Shown here: positions 17,199 through 25,702 of the stretch, piece by piece
Layout: every line of letters starts with the position of its first letter
How positions within the stretch are numbered: the first letter of the stretch is position 1
Translations under genes and position numbers: made by a program
Source: Lactiplantibacillus herbarum
Lineage (GTDB): Bacteria; Bacillota; Bacilli; Lactobacillales; Lactobacillaceae
DNA: 40,765 nucleotides
Reading direction: 5' to 3'
Assembly (NCBI RefSeq): GCF_001039045.1
Contig: NZ_LFEE01000037.1
Span: forward strand, 1-40,765
The notes under the pieces: model-generated
Told to the model about the DNA's origin: nothing
Database searches by the model: none
The model's input: the letters and a program-made list of their open reading frames with translations, nothing else

Positions 17199-17239
17199 AA
17201 AAAAGGGCAATCACGAAACGCTTTTCGCCATTGCCCTTA
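17199..17239 (-). terminator. Intrinsic terminator directly in front of yhaO
   Basis: On the minus strand GGGCAAT pairs perfectly with ATTGCCC, and GCGAAA with TTTCGT just inside after one mismatch, closing an AGCG loop. It is followed by TTTTTTATTTAT and then the yhaO ribosome site. It ends the gene at 17253-17597 and limits flow into yhaO-yhaN-yhaM. Confidence 0.88.
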
Positions 17240-17252
17240 GTACCTTAAATTA

Positions 17253-17597
17253 CTAGTTCCCGTATAATTCTTGAACTGGTTTCGTAATGATTTGGTTTAA
17301 ATCATTCATCAACTGGTTCAAATCACGTTCCTTACCCATTAAGGATTTGATCTCATCAACATTGCCAACTTTATCCGCTAACTCATGGGCTTTTTGAACT
17401 TCGTCATCCGTTAATTCTTCACCATTCATTTGCTTTTGTGATAATTGCATTTGAATTTCCTGGAAGTCTTTGAACAGTGCAAATGCACTGTCATTAGTTT
17501 TCATCGCTGCATATGCTGCTTGTAACGCTTTGAATTCTTTGGTTTGACGTAACTCTTGTTCCAATTGGTTCGCTGTATCGTAGATATTTACGGCCAT
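17253..17597 (-). CDS. YheA/YmcA (YlbF) family protein, UPF0342-like
   Basis: 114 residues, all helical, with the charged heptad pattern of this family (FQEIQMQLSQKQMNGEEL, then AHELADKVGNVDEI). Members in Bacillus act in small complexes that affect RNase Y and development; this one has no catalytic motif. The ATG follows GGAGG. It has its own extended -10 promoter at 17631-17659 and a terminator directly after it, so it can be a single-gene transcript. It stands upstream of yhaO-yhaN-yhaM, which gives it an RNA/DNA-processing neighbourhood. Confidence 0.88.
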   Translation of the reverse strand: MAVNIYDTANQLEQELRQTKEFKALQAAYAAMKTNDSAFALFKDFQEIQMQLSQKQMNGEELTDDEVQKAHELADKVGNVDEIKSLMGKERDLNQLMNDLNQIITKPVQELYGN

Positions 17598-17630
17598 TGT
17601 GAGTTCCTCCTCGAAATAGATATTGTTATT

Positions 17631-17659
17631 ATTTTAGCATTTTTACGTAGACTTGAATA
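17631..17659 (-). promoter_or_regulatory. Promoter of the YheA/YmcA-type gene
   Basis: On the minus strand TATTCA (17659-17654), a 17-base spacer, and TGC followed by TAAAAT (17636-17631), an extended -10. Confidence 0.6.
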
Positions 17660-17693
17660 GCATTCTCTATCCATAGTTTAAATCTAGTTCAGC

Positions 17694-19811
17694 TTAATTA
17701 CCGAATAAACTCTTCGCCTTAGAAAACCAGTTCTTAGCGCCACTCTCCACGTCACTCCAAACTGAAGAGGAGCTGTTATTAGAACTGCTAGAATCACTGC
17801 TAGCATTGGCCGCTTCAGATGCCAACGTTGCCGCATCTTTAGTCCCAAAACTCGTGTTATTCGTATTCGGTAAAATGCCTTGCAATTCAGTCTTAAATAG
17901 CGAAGACAATTGGTTTTCAGATAAGCTCTTCAAGTAATGCGTACTATTAGTGGTATCAAAACCGATCCAAGTTGTCACAACAATATCCGGCGTGTAAGCA
18001 ATCATCCACTGATCCTTAGTACCAGAGCCACTGCTATAATCAGCTTGCGTACTACCCGTCTTACCAGCTACTTGATAGCCGTATGGTTTAGCTGCGGCAC
18101 CGGTACCACTGTTATAGACACCAAGCATCATACTGGTCATTTTCTTCGCAGTGCTAGCCGACATGACTCGTTTGCTGGTTGTCTTAGTATTATCCACGAC
18201 GACATTGCCGCTAGCATCCACAATCTTTGTGATGAAGTGAGAAGTTGTCTTCTTACCACCGTTAGCAAACGCCGTGTAGGCACTCGTCATCTGTGCCGGT
18301 GATACCCCAGTAGTTAAACCACCAAGCGCTAAGGCCAAGTTATCATCTGATTTGGTTACTGGCAACCCAAACTTCTTAACTGATTTATAACCCTTATTAA
18401 CACCGATTTTGTTCAGTAACCAAACGGCTGGAATATTCATACTCTGTGATAACGCCGTGTACATTGGTACCGAAGTGCTATAGATATTATCATAATTCTT
18501 TGGTGCGTATTTATTTGCCCCAAAGGTCTGTTGCTTATTCGACAGGTTGGAATCATAGGTATAACCACTTTCTAGTGCTGGCGTATAGACTGCCAGTGGT
18601 TTGATCGTCGAACCTGGTTGTCGTTTAATCTGCGTTGCCCGGTTGAACCCCCGGAAAACGTGTTGACCACGACCACCAACCACGGCAAGAACACCACCAG
18701 TTGAAGGATCAACGGCAATCGAAGCCCCTTGTACCTTCGTGCCGTCATCCGCATTAGATGGGAATAAGCTACTGGTCTTAAACGCCGTCTGCATCTGCGT
18801 CTGATCATCCTGATCCAGTGACGTGTAGATCTTATAACCACGATTCATAATATCTGATTCCGTTAAACCATACTTGTTGATGGCTTCATCAATCACCGCG
18901 TCAAAATAGTAAGGGTAGTTATAGCCACTTTCATAGTGGTAATTATTCGTTAACGTCATTGTCTTCTTAGAGTACAAATTATACTCGCTCTGCGATAACT
19001 TCTTGTTAGCGACCATGTTACTTAGGACGACGTTACGACGTGCTGTGGACGCCTTCGGATGACTGATTGGGTCATAACCACTTGGTGAGCTCAGCATGCC
19101 GGCTAAAGTTGCGGCTTTATCCACACTCAAGTCCGAAGCGTGAACCCCAAAGTAACGTTCCGCAGCGTCTTCTGCGCCCCAAACACCATGGCCAAAGTAG
19201 GCGTTATTCAGATACATCGTCAAGATTTGTTGTTTAGAGTAGACATTCTCTGTCTCAATTGATAAGAAAATTTCTCGCAGTTTACGTGAAAAGGTCTGTT
19301 GCTGCGTCAAAAAGGCGTTCTTCACTAGCTGTTGGGTCAAGGTACTCCCACCACCGCTAATGTAATCACGACCGATCATCTTATTGAACACTAGCAACAC
19401 GAAAGCGCGACTCATCCCTTTAATCGAAAAACCGTGTTCCTTATAGAAATTACGATCTTCAGTTGAGATAACGGCATTCTGAAGGTTCTTGGATATCCCA
19501 CTCAGGTGAACGTAAGTCCCCTTTTGCGAGTATAACGAACCAGCCTTCTTATTATCCTTGTCATAAACGACGGTTGTCTTTTCCAGTTCGGCTTGTAGAT
19601 TACCGACCTTTGCCGTTTTGGCTTCAAAAGTTAAATAGGCACTACCAACTAAGACGATGGCCAAGATAATTACAATCAACCAGCGTGTGATCTGCCGGCG
19701 ATGCCATTGATAGCCCAGTACCGCAGCGAATCGCCGCCAATACGGTGCTAACCAATCGCCAACGACATGTAAGCCGTCTTTGATCGTAGCCCAAAAACCA
19801 TTTTTCTGCAT
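17694..19811 (-). CDS. Class A penicillin-binding protein (bifunctional transglycosylase/transpeptidase)
   Basis: 705 residues. A basic cytoplasmic N-terminus leads to one membrane helix (about 43-62). The glycosyltransferase domain (GT51) has catalytic Glu118 in STEDRNF, GGSTLTQQLVKN and MYLNNAYFGHGVWG. The transpeptidase domain has the SxxK serine Ser401 with Lys404 (PGSTIKPL), SxN at 457-459 and KTGS near 590. It polymerises lipid II and cross-links the strands outside the membrane. The last ~40 residues are a Ser/Asn-rich low-complexity tail ending in a Trp/Phe segment, a common feature of lactobacillus class A PBPs. A TGA-TACAAT extended -10 lies at 19883-19875 (minus), and AAGGGG precedes the ATG. 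It corresponds to the PBP1A/2A type. Confidence 0.95.
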   Translation of the reverse strand: MQKNGFWATIKDGLHVVGDWLAPYWRRFAAVLGYQWHRRQITRWLIVIILAIVLVGSAYLTFEAKTAKVGNLQAELEKTTVVYDKDNKKAGSLYSQKGTYVHLSGISKNLQNAVISTEDRNFYKEHGFSIKGMSRAFVLLVFNKMIGRDYISGGGSTLTQQLVKNAFLTQQQTFSRKLREIFLSIETENVYSKQQILTMYLNNAYFGHGVWGAEDAAERYFGVHASDLSVDKAATLAGMLSSPSGYDPISHPKASTARRNVVLSNMVANKKLSQSEYNLYSKKTMTLTNNYHYESGYNYPYYFDAVIDEAINKYGLTESDIMNRGYKIYTSLDQDDQTQMQTAFKTSSLFPSNADDGTKVQGASIAVDPSTGGVLAVVGGRGQHVFRGFNRATQIKRQPGSTIKPLAVYTPALESGYTYDSNLSNKQQTFGANKYAPKNYDNIYSTSVPMYTALSQSMNIPAVWLLNKIGVNKGYKSVKKFGLPVTKSDDNLALALGGLTTGVSPAQMTSAYTAFANGGKKTTSHFITKIVDASGNVVVDNTKTTSKRVMSASTAKKMTSMMLGVYNSGTGAAAKPYGYQVAGKTGSTQADYSSGSGTKDQWMIAYTPDIVVTTWIGFDTTNSTHYLKSLSENQLSSLFKTELQGILPNTNNTSFGTKDAATLASEAANASSDSSSSNNSSSSVWSDVESGAKNWFSKAKSLFGN

Positions 19812-19883
19812 AATCTTCCCCTTGTTCAGCCAGTATCACACTCACGATACCCGCGTTACTTGTTAGTATTAACAATTGTATCA

Positions 19884-20328
19884 TAAATCCTGATTAACTC
19901 AGTATTTCGACTAAACCTTGAAAAAATCTTCAACAATCGGTGATTAACTACAAAAGTTACAACCACAGTTTCCGCCTCCGGTAGTCAGTACTAGACTCGT
20001 TAACACCTGCAGCAATGATCGTTAACTTGCATTTTTTATAAACTGACCGCCATCCAAGATAGTAATTAAATCAAATTTAAGTAGCGTTATTCAGGAACGT
20101 AGAGAGTAACCTTTATACAACAACCAACAAGTAGCCACCATTATTTTCAGCCCTTAGCCATATAAAAAACGGTCCCAAAACAATTAACAACTGCAGTGAC
20201 TCAGATAACGGCTGACTAAACCAAACATTATCTGATCCAAGCATCTATTTGTTGCTAATTATTTCGGGTACCGCCTTGCAACGACTGATTATCGCTGCCA
20301 CTTCAGCCACCGTTTGACCGCAAGCTCA
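19884..20328. other. Intergenic region between the PBP gene and a 40-residue gene
   Basis: AT-rich, with no gene or RNA recognised. One perfect 8-bp inverted repeat (TCAGATAA at 20201-20208 and TTATCTGA at 20228-20235) has no T run, so it is a weak terminator candidate for the argR transcript at best. Confidence 0.45.
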
Positions 20329-20451
20329 TTACTTACGGCGAACACCACGACGACTCGCATTCAATTCATTTTGTTGTTTCTTAAACTTCTCAAAGGTTGC
20401 GTCTCGTTGTTTTTGCTGCTTACGAGGCGTTTCTTTTTTCGTATATTTCAT
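20329..20451 (-). CDS. Small basic protein, 40 residues, unknown function
   Basis: Starts MKYTKKETPR and ends SRRGVRRK. About 40% of residues are Lys or Arg and a further large share are Gln and Glu. It has no hydrophobic segment, so it should be cytoplasmic and could bind nucleic acid. The ATG follows GAGGTG at the right distance, which is the main evidence for a real gene. It starts 62 bases after the argR stop on the same strand with no terminator between, so it probably shares the argR transcript. No family was recognised. Confidence 0.6.
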   Translation of the reverse strand: MKYTKKETPRKQQKQRDATFEKFKKQQNELNASRRGVRRK

Positions 20452-20513
20452 AATTAACACCTCTTCATCATCTAATCATAATGGGCAAGTCAGCTAAAAG
20501 CAAAGAATTATCC

Positions 20514-20987
20514 CTAATCTGCGACATCATTGTCATCAGCAACGTGACTAATAAACAAATCATGCAGCTGTTTAGCAACCGTCGCATTGGGACTAATAAT
20601 AAAGATCGTATCATGTCCAGCCAAAGTACCACTGACTTCTGGCAAGTGCAAATCATCAATAATAGCCGCCAACAGATTCCCATTACTAGGTAACGTATGA
20701 ATAATATTCATAAATTCAACCCGATCAATACTGATCACAACATCGTGGAGACTCTCAAATAAACGCTCTTGCTCGTTCTTATTCGTTTCTTTAAAAATAA
20801 CGTACCGCGTCTGACCATGGTCATCCGGCGTTTTAACGATCTGCATTTCTCGGATATCCCGCGAAATGGTTGCCTGGGTCGCAGTAATATCTTCCGCCTT
20901 TAACTTAGCCATCAATTCTTCCTGAGTCGCGATAGGGTATTCCATAATTAACCGTTCAATAACCGCTTGACGTTCAGATTTTTTCAT
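20514..20987 (-). CDS. argR: ArgR-family arginine repressor
   Basis: 157 residues. The N-terminal winged helix has TQEELMAKLKAEDITATQAT and SRDIREM, the DNA-reading region of ArgR. The C-terminal hexamer/arginine domain has GTLAGHDTIFI at about 120-130. In well-studied ArgR proteins this motif is GDDT, with both acidic residues contacting arginine; here His125 replaces the first. It may sense arginine weakly, or work together with a second ArgR elsewhere in the genome, as lactobacilli and lactococci often have two. A TGC-TATAAT extended -10 lies at 21029-21021 (minus) in front of the gene. It is followed by the small basic gene at 20329-20451. Confidence 0.92.
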   Translation of the reverse strand: MKKSERQAVIERLIMEYPIATQEELMAKLKAEDITATQATISRDIREMQIVKTPDDHGQTRYVIFKETNKNEQERLFESLHDVVISIDRVEFMNIIHTLPSNGNLLAAIIDDLHLPEVSGTLAGHDTIFIISPNATVAKQLHDLFISHVADDNDVAD

Positions 20988-21062
20988 TTTGCGGGACCTC
21001 CCCTAAATAATTATGAGTATATTATAGCAAATATCCACTTCGCAAACTACGAACAACACTGC

Positions 21063-21101
21063 AAAAAGCACACTTTCCGCAATCAAACCGGAAAGTGTGC
21101 C
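21063..21101 (-). terminator. Terminator of the lysE-aminotransferase operon
   Basis: On the minus strand GGCACACTTTCCG pairs with CGGAAAGTGTGC around a short loop and is followed by TTTTTG. It lies about 90 bases past the aminotransferase stop and just upstream of the argR promoter. Confidence 0.85.
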
Positions 21102-21192
21102 TTATCTTCATTGAATAATTATAAAAAACAACCTAAGCTACTCAGCGCTACCAATTCTCACATAACACCTTGAACAGCGATACGCGTCGAAA

Positions 21193-22321
21193 CTAGTCAA
21201 CTTCATCAAAACGACGTAAATACTGGCTTACCAGAGTTAATCCCCGTTTTAGCGTCTCAGTATCCGTGCAATAACCGACCCGCGCATGTCCTGGCAGATC
21301 AAAACGTGAACCGGGTACCAGTAACACCCCAGTATCCGCCAACAGCTGGCGACAAAAAGTCTCGTCATCTAGTGGAATCGTTAATTTAATGCACGATACC
21401 GAAATGGCATGTGGCGCAATCAAGTCGACCCGCGGCTCTTGAACCACCCAATCCGTCAGTATTTTTAGGTTGCGTTCAACAATCATGCGATTGCGTGCCA
21501 GAACAGTCGCCCGGTGTTGCAAGATCGTTACGGCAAGTTGATCGTTCAGTACACCACTACAGATCATCGTGTAGTCGCGGTACTTCCGAAAGATTTCAAC
21601 TAAGGCAGTATCCGGTGTGGCGACCCAGCCAATTCGAAGTCCCGGTGCCGAATACGTCTTGGATAGACTATTAACTGCAATCCCGCGTTCGTATATGTCA
21701 GCAATCGACACAAATGGCGTATCGTCTAATGGTGCGTAGACTTCATCCGCCAATACGTATGCCCCAACTTCGCGCGCTAAAGCGACAACCTGTTCCAACA
21801 ACGCTCGATCCAATAAACTACCAGTTGGATTGACCGCATTATTCAGTAAAATCATCTTAGTCGTCGGTTTGATCAACGTTTTTAATTCATTAATGTCCGG
21901 TAACCAAGCCTGATCCTCATCAATATGCCAGTAGTCCACTTCGGCACCTAACGACTTAGGAATGTCATACAGCTGTTGGTAGCTCGGATACAACGCGATA
22001 ACGTGATCTCCGGGTTCCACTAAGCTGTAGATGGCCAAGTGATTCGCGCCAGTTGCGCCGTTAGTCTGTAAAATATTATCCGCTGGTACTTGGTGGTATA
22101 GCCCACTCACCGCTTGCTTGAAATCCGGTGAACCCCCCGACCCAGCCATAATCCAGCCGAGCCGCTGCTAAGTCTTGATAAAAGTGGTCTTCATCACGGC
22201 CGTCAAGCGCTGCAATTTCTGCCATCGTTAACGCCGCAATCGAGCTCTGACTAATATCCGTGGTGGCTTCTCGTTCGTGGGCATTTAACCACGCCTCAAC
22301 ACCAAAACCGGCAATTTTCAT
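21193..22321 (-). pseudogene. PLP-dependent class I/II aminotransferase, frameshifted in a G6 run
   Basis: Two overlapping frames make one protein. The first starts at the ATG at 22321 (MKIAGFGVEAWLNAHE), follows GAGAGGA, and reads to LDYGWVGG. The second carries SPDFKQAVSGLYHQ and continues to the stop at 21193. The switch is at 22133-22138, where six Gs on the coding strand would need to be five to give VGGSPDFK. The rest is intact, with the PLP lysine region SLSKTYSAPGLRIGW, the YPSYQQ and NNAVNPTG segments and a full C-terminus. The joined length of about 375 residues suits fold-type I aminotransferases. It follows lysE by 66 bases on the same strand, so it belongs to an operon probably controlled by the divergent MocR regulator. 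It may be a pseudogene, slip-corrected or phase-variable, or a base-call error. Confidence 0.85.
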
Positions 22322-22387
22322 TCGTATCGTTCCTCTCTCAAAAAAGTCCAATACGACTAGCATACCGATTGTCAGCGGTGACCGCAA

Positions 22388-22996
22388 CTATATTTTAGCG
22401 ATAAAAGTGGCTAGTAATTTAACGCCGTACAGAATAATAATCAGGCCGCAGATGCGATTGATCCACAGCAGCACACGTGGTTGCATCAGGTGCTTAAACT
22501 TGCTAACAAGGGTCGTCAAACCCATAAACCAGATAATTGAAGCGACGATGACCCCAATAATGAAAAAATGTGCCAATGCTGCTGGAATCGACACCCGAAA
22601 AGCCGCTAATAGTACTGATCCATCGATCAAGGCCTGTGGGTTCAGCCACGCCACTGAAAAGGCCGTTATAACTGCAGTTCGGTAGGAGAAAGCTGCATCC
22701 ATGGTCCCCATCGCCGATTCTTTTTGTCGCAATAAAGTCCAACCAATATAGAAGACTAGCAAACTACCGACTAGTAGTACCGTCAGTTCTAGCCACGGTG
22801 TTGATTGCAAAAGTTTGCCAACGCCATAAAAACAGGCCAATGACAGCGACGTATCAAACGCAATCACAATAAATGCAACGCGGATCGCCCGCTGTAACGG
22901 CTGTTCAATTGCCGTTGAAACGACAAATAAGTTTTGCATCCCGATCGGTGCGATGTAGACAATTCCAAATAATAATCCTTGTAAAAACACTTGCAT
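22388..22996 (-). CDS. LysE family amino-acid exporter
   Basis: 202 residues from the ATG at 22996, preceded by GGGAGG; a longer frame to 23035 lacks a ribosome site. Six hydrophobic segments and the N-terminal signature GIVYIAPIGMQNLFV mark the LysE/ArgO exporter family. It would export an amino acid, often a basic one, out of the cell. It is the first gene of a two-gene operon with an aminotransferase-like gene and is divergent from a MocR-type regulator. The substrate is not shown by sequence. Confidence 0.9.
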   Translation of the reverse strand: MQVFLQGLLFGIVYIAPIGMQNLFVVSTAIEQPLQRAIRVAFIVIAFDTSLSLACFYGVGKLLQSTPWLELTVLLVGSLLVFYIGWTLLRQKESAMGTMDAAFSYRTAVITAFSVAWLNPQALIDGSVLLAAFRVSIPAALAHFFIIGVIVASIIWFMGLTTLVSKFKHLMQPRVLLWINRICGLIIILYGVKLLATFIAKI

Positions 22997-23014
22997 GTTT
23001 ATACCTCCCTTATA

Positions 23015-23155
23015 CCAACCAATTAAGTTGATCACCCAACCAATTATTAGGTTTCATAGTGCGGTTAAACTTAACTAGCTTTTAATCCAGAGATGATTAT
23101 AATAGAGATAATTCATTTTGTAGCCAACCAATTCAGACTTTTTCACCCAACCACT
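23015..23155. promoter_or_regulatory. Candidate MocR operators: two pairs of direct repeats between lysE and the regulator gene
   Basis: CCAACCAATT occurs at 23015-23024, 23036-23045 and 23124-23133, and CCAACCACT at 23147-23155. The repeats form two pairs with 21- and 23-base periods. The second member of each pair is preceded by TCAC. One pair covers the lysE leader, the other the side of the regulator gene; TATAAT at 23098-23103 lies between. MocR/GabR/PdxR proteins are known to bind direct repeats of this spacing. Assignment to this regulator is inference from position. Confidence 0.6.
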
Positions 23156-23244
23156 AACTCAGTTAGCTGCTATTAAAATTAAATCAACTTATCATGTTCA
23201 TCATTAAAACAGTCGAAAACCAACGGCTATAAGGAGTTGTCCCT

Positions 23245-24696
23245 ATGCAAACACTTCAAATCAACTGGCACCCAGATAAACTAGTGTCGACACCAATTTA
23301 CCAGCAAATTACGGACTACTTTCAACAACAGATTGCCAGTGGTGACTGGCCAGTTGGGGCCAAGCTCCCTGCCCAACGCAAGCTAGCCGAGCAATTTGAC
23401 GTTAATCGTAGCACCTTAATTACCGCGCTTGATGAACTAATGGCGGTCGGACTGATCACCAGCAATCCAGGTTCCGGCATGGTCATCTCAGGTAATCACT
23501 GGTCAAGCCTACTCGCCGAACGTGTCAATTGGTCGCAGTACGTTAAAGCCGGTCAGTTCAAGCCTAATTCGCACGCTTTGCAGAAGATCAATCAGTTTGA
23601 AACCGATGCGGTGATTCGTCTCAGTACCGGCGAGCCCGCACCCGAACAATTCCCACGCGAACTCTTCCAGCGTGCCTTTGAACACCTTGGCAATAACTTA
23701 ACTAGTCTGAATTACACCGAACCAGCTGGTATTCTAGCGCTTCGACAACAGATTGCCCGACACCTCGAAAAAGTCGGCATTCACACACAACCGGAGAATA
23801 TTTTGATTACGTCTGGATCGCTACAGGCCTTACAACTGGTTTCGATGTCGCTATTGCCGGAAAATGCCACCATTTACACGGAGGCCCCAACCTACGTCAA
23901 ATCGCTGCACGTCTTTCAGTCTGCACACACGCACCTTGCTGGCGTACCGATGGACAGTCAGGGACTATCTTACTGGCAGATGACACCACCCGCCAAGGAT
24001 CAGCACGCGATTCTCTATACGATTCCGACTTTTAACAATCCAACTGGTATCGTCATGAGTGCTGAACGGCGGCAACAAGTCCTACAGACGGCGCAGGATC
24101 ACCGGATTCCAATTCTTGAGGATGCGGCTTATCAGGACGTCTGGTTTGATCAGCAACCACCTCAGCCACTCAAGGCTCTAGACACCACGGGGAATGTCAT
24201 CTACTTCGGCAGTATTTCCAAATCGCTGGCCCCCGGATTACGAATTGGTTGGACGGTTGCCAGTCAACCCGTCATTGATCGTTTAACTGACGTTCGGATG
24301 CAGACCGATTATGGCGCCAGTTCACTTTCACAACTCGTTTTAGCTGAAATCTTGGCTGATCCTGAATACGACGTGTATCAAGCTAGTTTCCGAGCAGTAC
24401 TGACCAAAAAGGCTGCTGCTGCTCAACAGATTTTGCACCACTACTGGGACGACTTCGCCACGTGGCAGGCTCCCACCGGTGGCTTCTATCTCTGGATTCG
24501 GCTCGCTGATAGCATCAATATTCCTAAATTATTTGATCTGGCGACCGCTCACAACGTGCTTTTCAACCCGGGTAGCATTTACGACTTTCAACCTAACCAG
24601 TACATCCGCCTGAGTTTTGCGTACGAATCGAGTGACCGCTTCGAACGCGGTATTCAAATCCTAACCAAACTGATTCACGACAACTTCAATGTTTAA
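23245..24696 (+). CDS. MocR-type regulator: GntR helix-turn-helix fused to an aminotransferase domain
   Basis: 483 residues. Residues 1-80 form a GntR winged helix (PIYQQITDYFQQQIASGDW, then LPAQRKLAEQFDVNRSTL). The rest is a fold-type I aminotransferase domain with YTIPTFNNPTG, EDAAYQDVWF and GSISKSLAPGLRIGW, which includes the PLP lysine. These proteins use PLP or a PLP-amino acid adduct as the signal and normally do not act as transaminases. It is divergent from the lysE-aminotransferase pair, whose shared region has paired direct repeats; control of that operon and of itself is the likely role. The ATG follows AAGGAG. Confidence 0.93.
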   Translation: MQTLQINWHPDKLVSTPIYQQITDYFQQQIASGDWPVGAKLPAQRKLAEQFDVNRSTLITALDELMAVGLITSNPGSGMVISGNHWSSLLAERVNWSQYVKAGQFKPNSHALQKINQFETDAVIRLSTGEPAPEQFPRELFQRAFEHLGNNLTSLNYTEPAGILALRQQIARHLEKVGIHTQPENILITSGSLQALQLVSMSLLPENATIYTEAPTYVKSLHVFQSAHTHLAGVPMDSQGLSYWQMTPPAKDQHAILYTIPTFNNPTGIVMSAERRQQVLQTAQDHRIPILEDAAYQDVWFDQQPPQPLKALDTTGNVIYFGSISKSLAPGLRIGWTVASQPVIDRLTDVRMQTDYGASSLSQLVLAEILADPEYDVYQASFRAVLTKKAAAAQQILHHYWDDFATWQAPTGGFYLWIRLADSINIPKLFDLATAHNVLFNPGSIYDFQPNQYIRLSFAYESSDRFERGIQILTKLIHDNFNV

Positions 24697-24806
24697 TCAT
24701 TTGCTTAACAATTTGGTTAATTAAGACAGCTAAGCCATCATTAAAACGTAAACTATGCTAAACTTATCTCGTTTAAACAAATCAAACTATTAGGGGAGTT
24801 TTTATT

Positions 24807-25043
24807 ATGGACGAAACACAAGCAACAGTTTTATCAATTTTACAAGATTTAACCGGGGAAGACGTCTCTGGCAACATGGACGCTAACTTATTTGACGAAG
24901 GTATCTTAGACTCAATGGGTTCCGTACAACTCTTATTGGAATTACAAAACCAATTAGGTATCGAAGTTCCCGTCTCAGAATTCGAACGTTCTGAATGGGA
25001 AACCCCTGCTAAGATCGTTTCTAAAGTTATGAGCTTACAGTAA
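24807..25043 (+). CDS. dltC: D-alanyl carrier protein DltC, stand-alone copy
   Basis: 78 residues, the size of DltC. Ser36 in [10 protein letters not shown] is the phosphopantetheine attachment site, and [18 protein letters not shown] and TPAKIV match the family. DltC carries activated D-alanine for attachment to teichoic acids. It normally lies in dltXABCD, yet here no dltA, dltB or dltD is near; the gene has its own promoter region, GGGGAG ribosome site and terminator. It is likely a second copy that serves the main dlt system or another D-alanylation route. A near-match to the catabolite-response consensus (24740-24754, one mismatch) is present upstream but is unproven. Confidence 0.92.
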   Translation: MDETQATVLSILQDLTGEDVSGNMDANLFDEGILDSMGSVQLLLELQNQLGIEVPVSEFERSEWETPAKIVSKVMSLQ

Positions 25044-25066
25044 ATAGTTATTAAAATGATTAGTAC

Positions 25067-25105
25067 AAATAGGAGCAAAACCAAATAATGGTTTTGCTCC
25101 TATTT
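25067..25105 (+). terminator. Intrinsic terminator after dltC
   Basis: A perfect 17-bp stem (AAATAGGAGCAAAACCA with its complement) closes a five-base loop and ends in TATTT. It lies 24 bases past the stop. Confidence 0.9.
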
Positions 25106-25154
25106 GTTATTTAGTCTAAATTAACGCGTTTAAACTGGACCGGCTAACAATCCC

Positions 25155-25544
25155 CTATTCAAAAATATCAGCGTGCTCCTGCAAAGCAACCATGACAACC
25201 GGGGCAATCAGTGGTGCATCTTCTAACGTACACCACCGGTAATCGTGTATTTCCATGCCGATATGTAATTCAGTTGGTGTAGGCACCGAGAAACAGTTCA
25301 AAGTGACCACGTGTTGTGGCTGATTATAAGCCGGACCAGTGATAGTAAAAATCGGTTCCATCTGGCTAGCCGTTACTTGTAAATCCAATTCTTCCCGTAA
25401 TTCACGATGCAAAGTCTGGCGTAAGCTTTCACCATCACCCACCTTACCACCTGGGAAATAGTAACGTTTATCCGGTCCCTCCCGCGTCAACAAAACCTTC
25501 CCCGCTTTGATCATAATTGCATTGGCACAAATAATCATTGCCAC
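25155..25544 (-). CDS. Nudix hydrolase
   Basis: 129 residues. The Nudix box GKVGDGE-x7-REL-x-EE is complete at about residues 34-56 (RELREELDL), giving the metal site for pyrophosphate cleavage. The start is taken as GTG at 25544 because GGGAG lies nine bases before it; an ATG two codons on is possible. Likely substrates are nucleoside diphosphate derivatives, such as oxidised nucleotides; which one cannot be told. It is a single minus-strand gene between dltC and the L,D-transpeptidase gene. Confidence 0.88.
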   Translation of the reverse strand: MAMIICANAIMIKAGKVLLTREGPDKRYYFPGGKVGDGESLRQTLHRELREELDLQVTASQMEPIFTITGPAYNQPQHVVTLNCFSVPTPTELHIGMEIHDYRWCTLEDAPLIAPVVMVALQEHADIFE

Positions 25545-25702
25545 CGTTAACCACTCCCTTAATAACGTTATGACATTAGCTTACCATCGAATTCTGGAAT
25601 TTACAGAAACTATACATAATCTTTACGTGATTTTGATAATAAAACGTTTGTTCAACACCTAAACTAATAGCTATCATTTAAAGACGATAAAGGAGTTCTA
25701 AA

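Noticed and set aside
17937-18302. Plus-strand open frame of 121 codons opposite the PBP gene
   Set aside because: Antisense to conserved transpeptidase motifs and without start signals.
20201-20235. TCAGATAA/TTATCTGA hairpin as argR terminator
   Set aside because: The stem is short, the loop is 19 bases and no T run follows in either direction.
22260-22685. Plus-strand open frame opposite lysE and the aminotransferase start
   Set aside because: Overlaps two recognisable minus-strand genes; no ribosome site.
24740-24754. Catabolite-response (cre) site before dltC
   Set aside because: One mismatch at a conserved G and no clear promoter to relate it to; kept only as a remark.
24782-25084. 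Minus-strand open frame opposite dltC
   Set aside because: It is the shadow of dltC and includes the terminator hairpin; no ribosome site.
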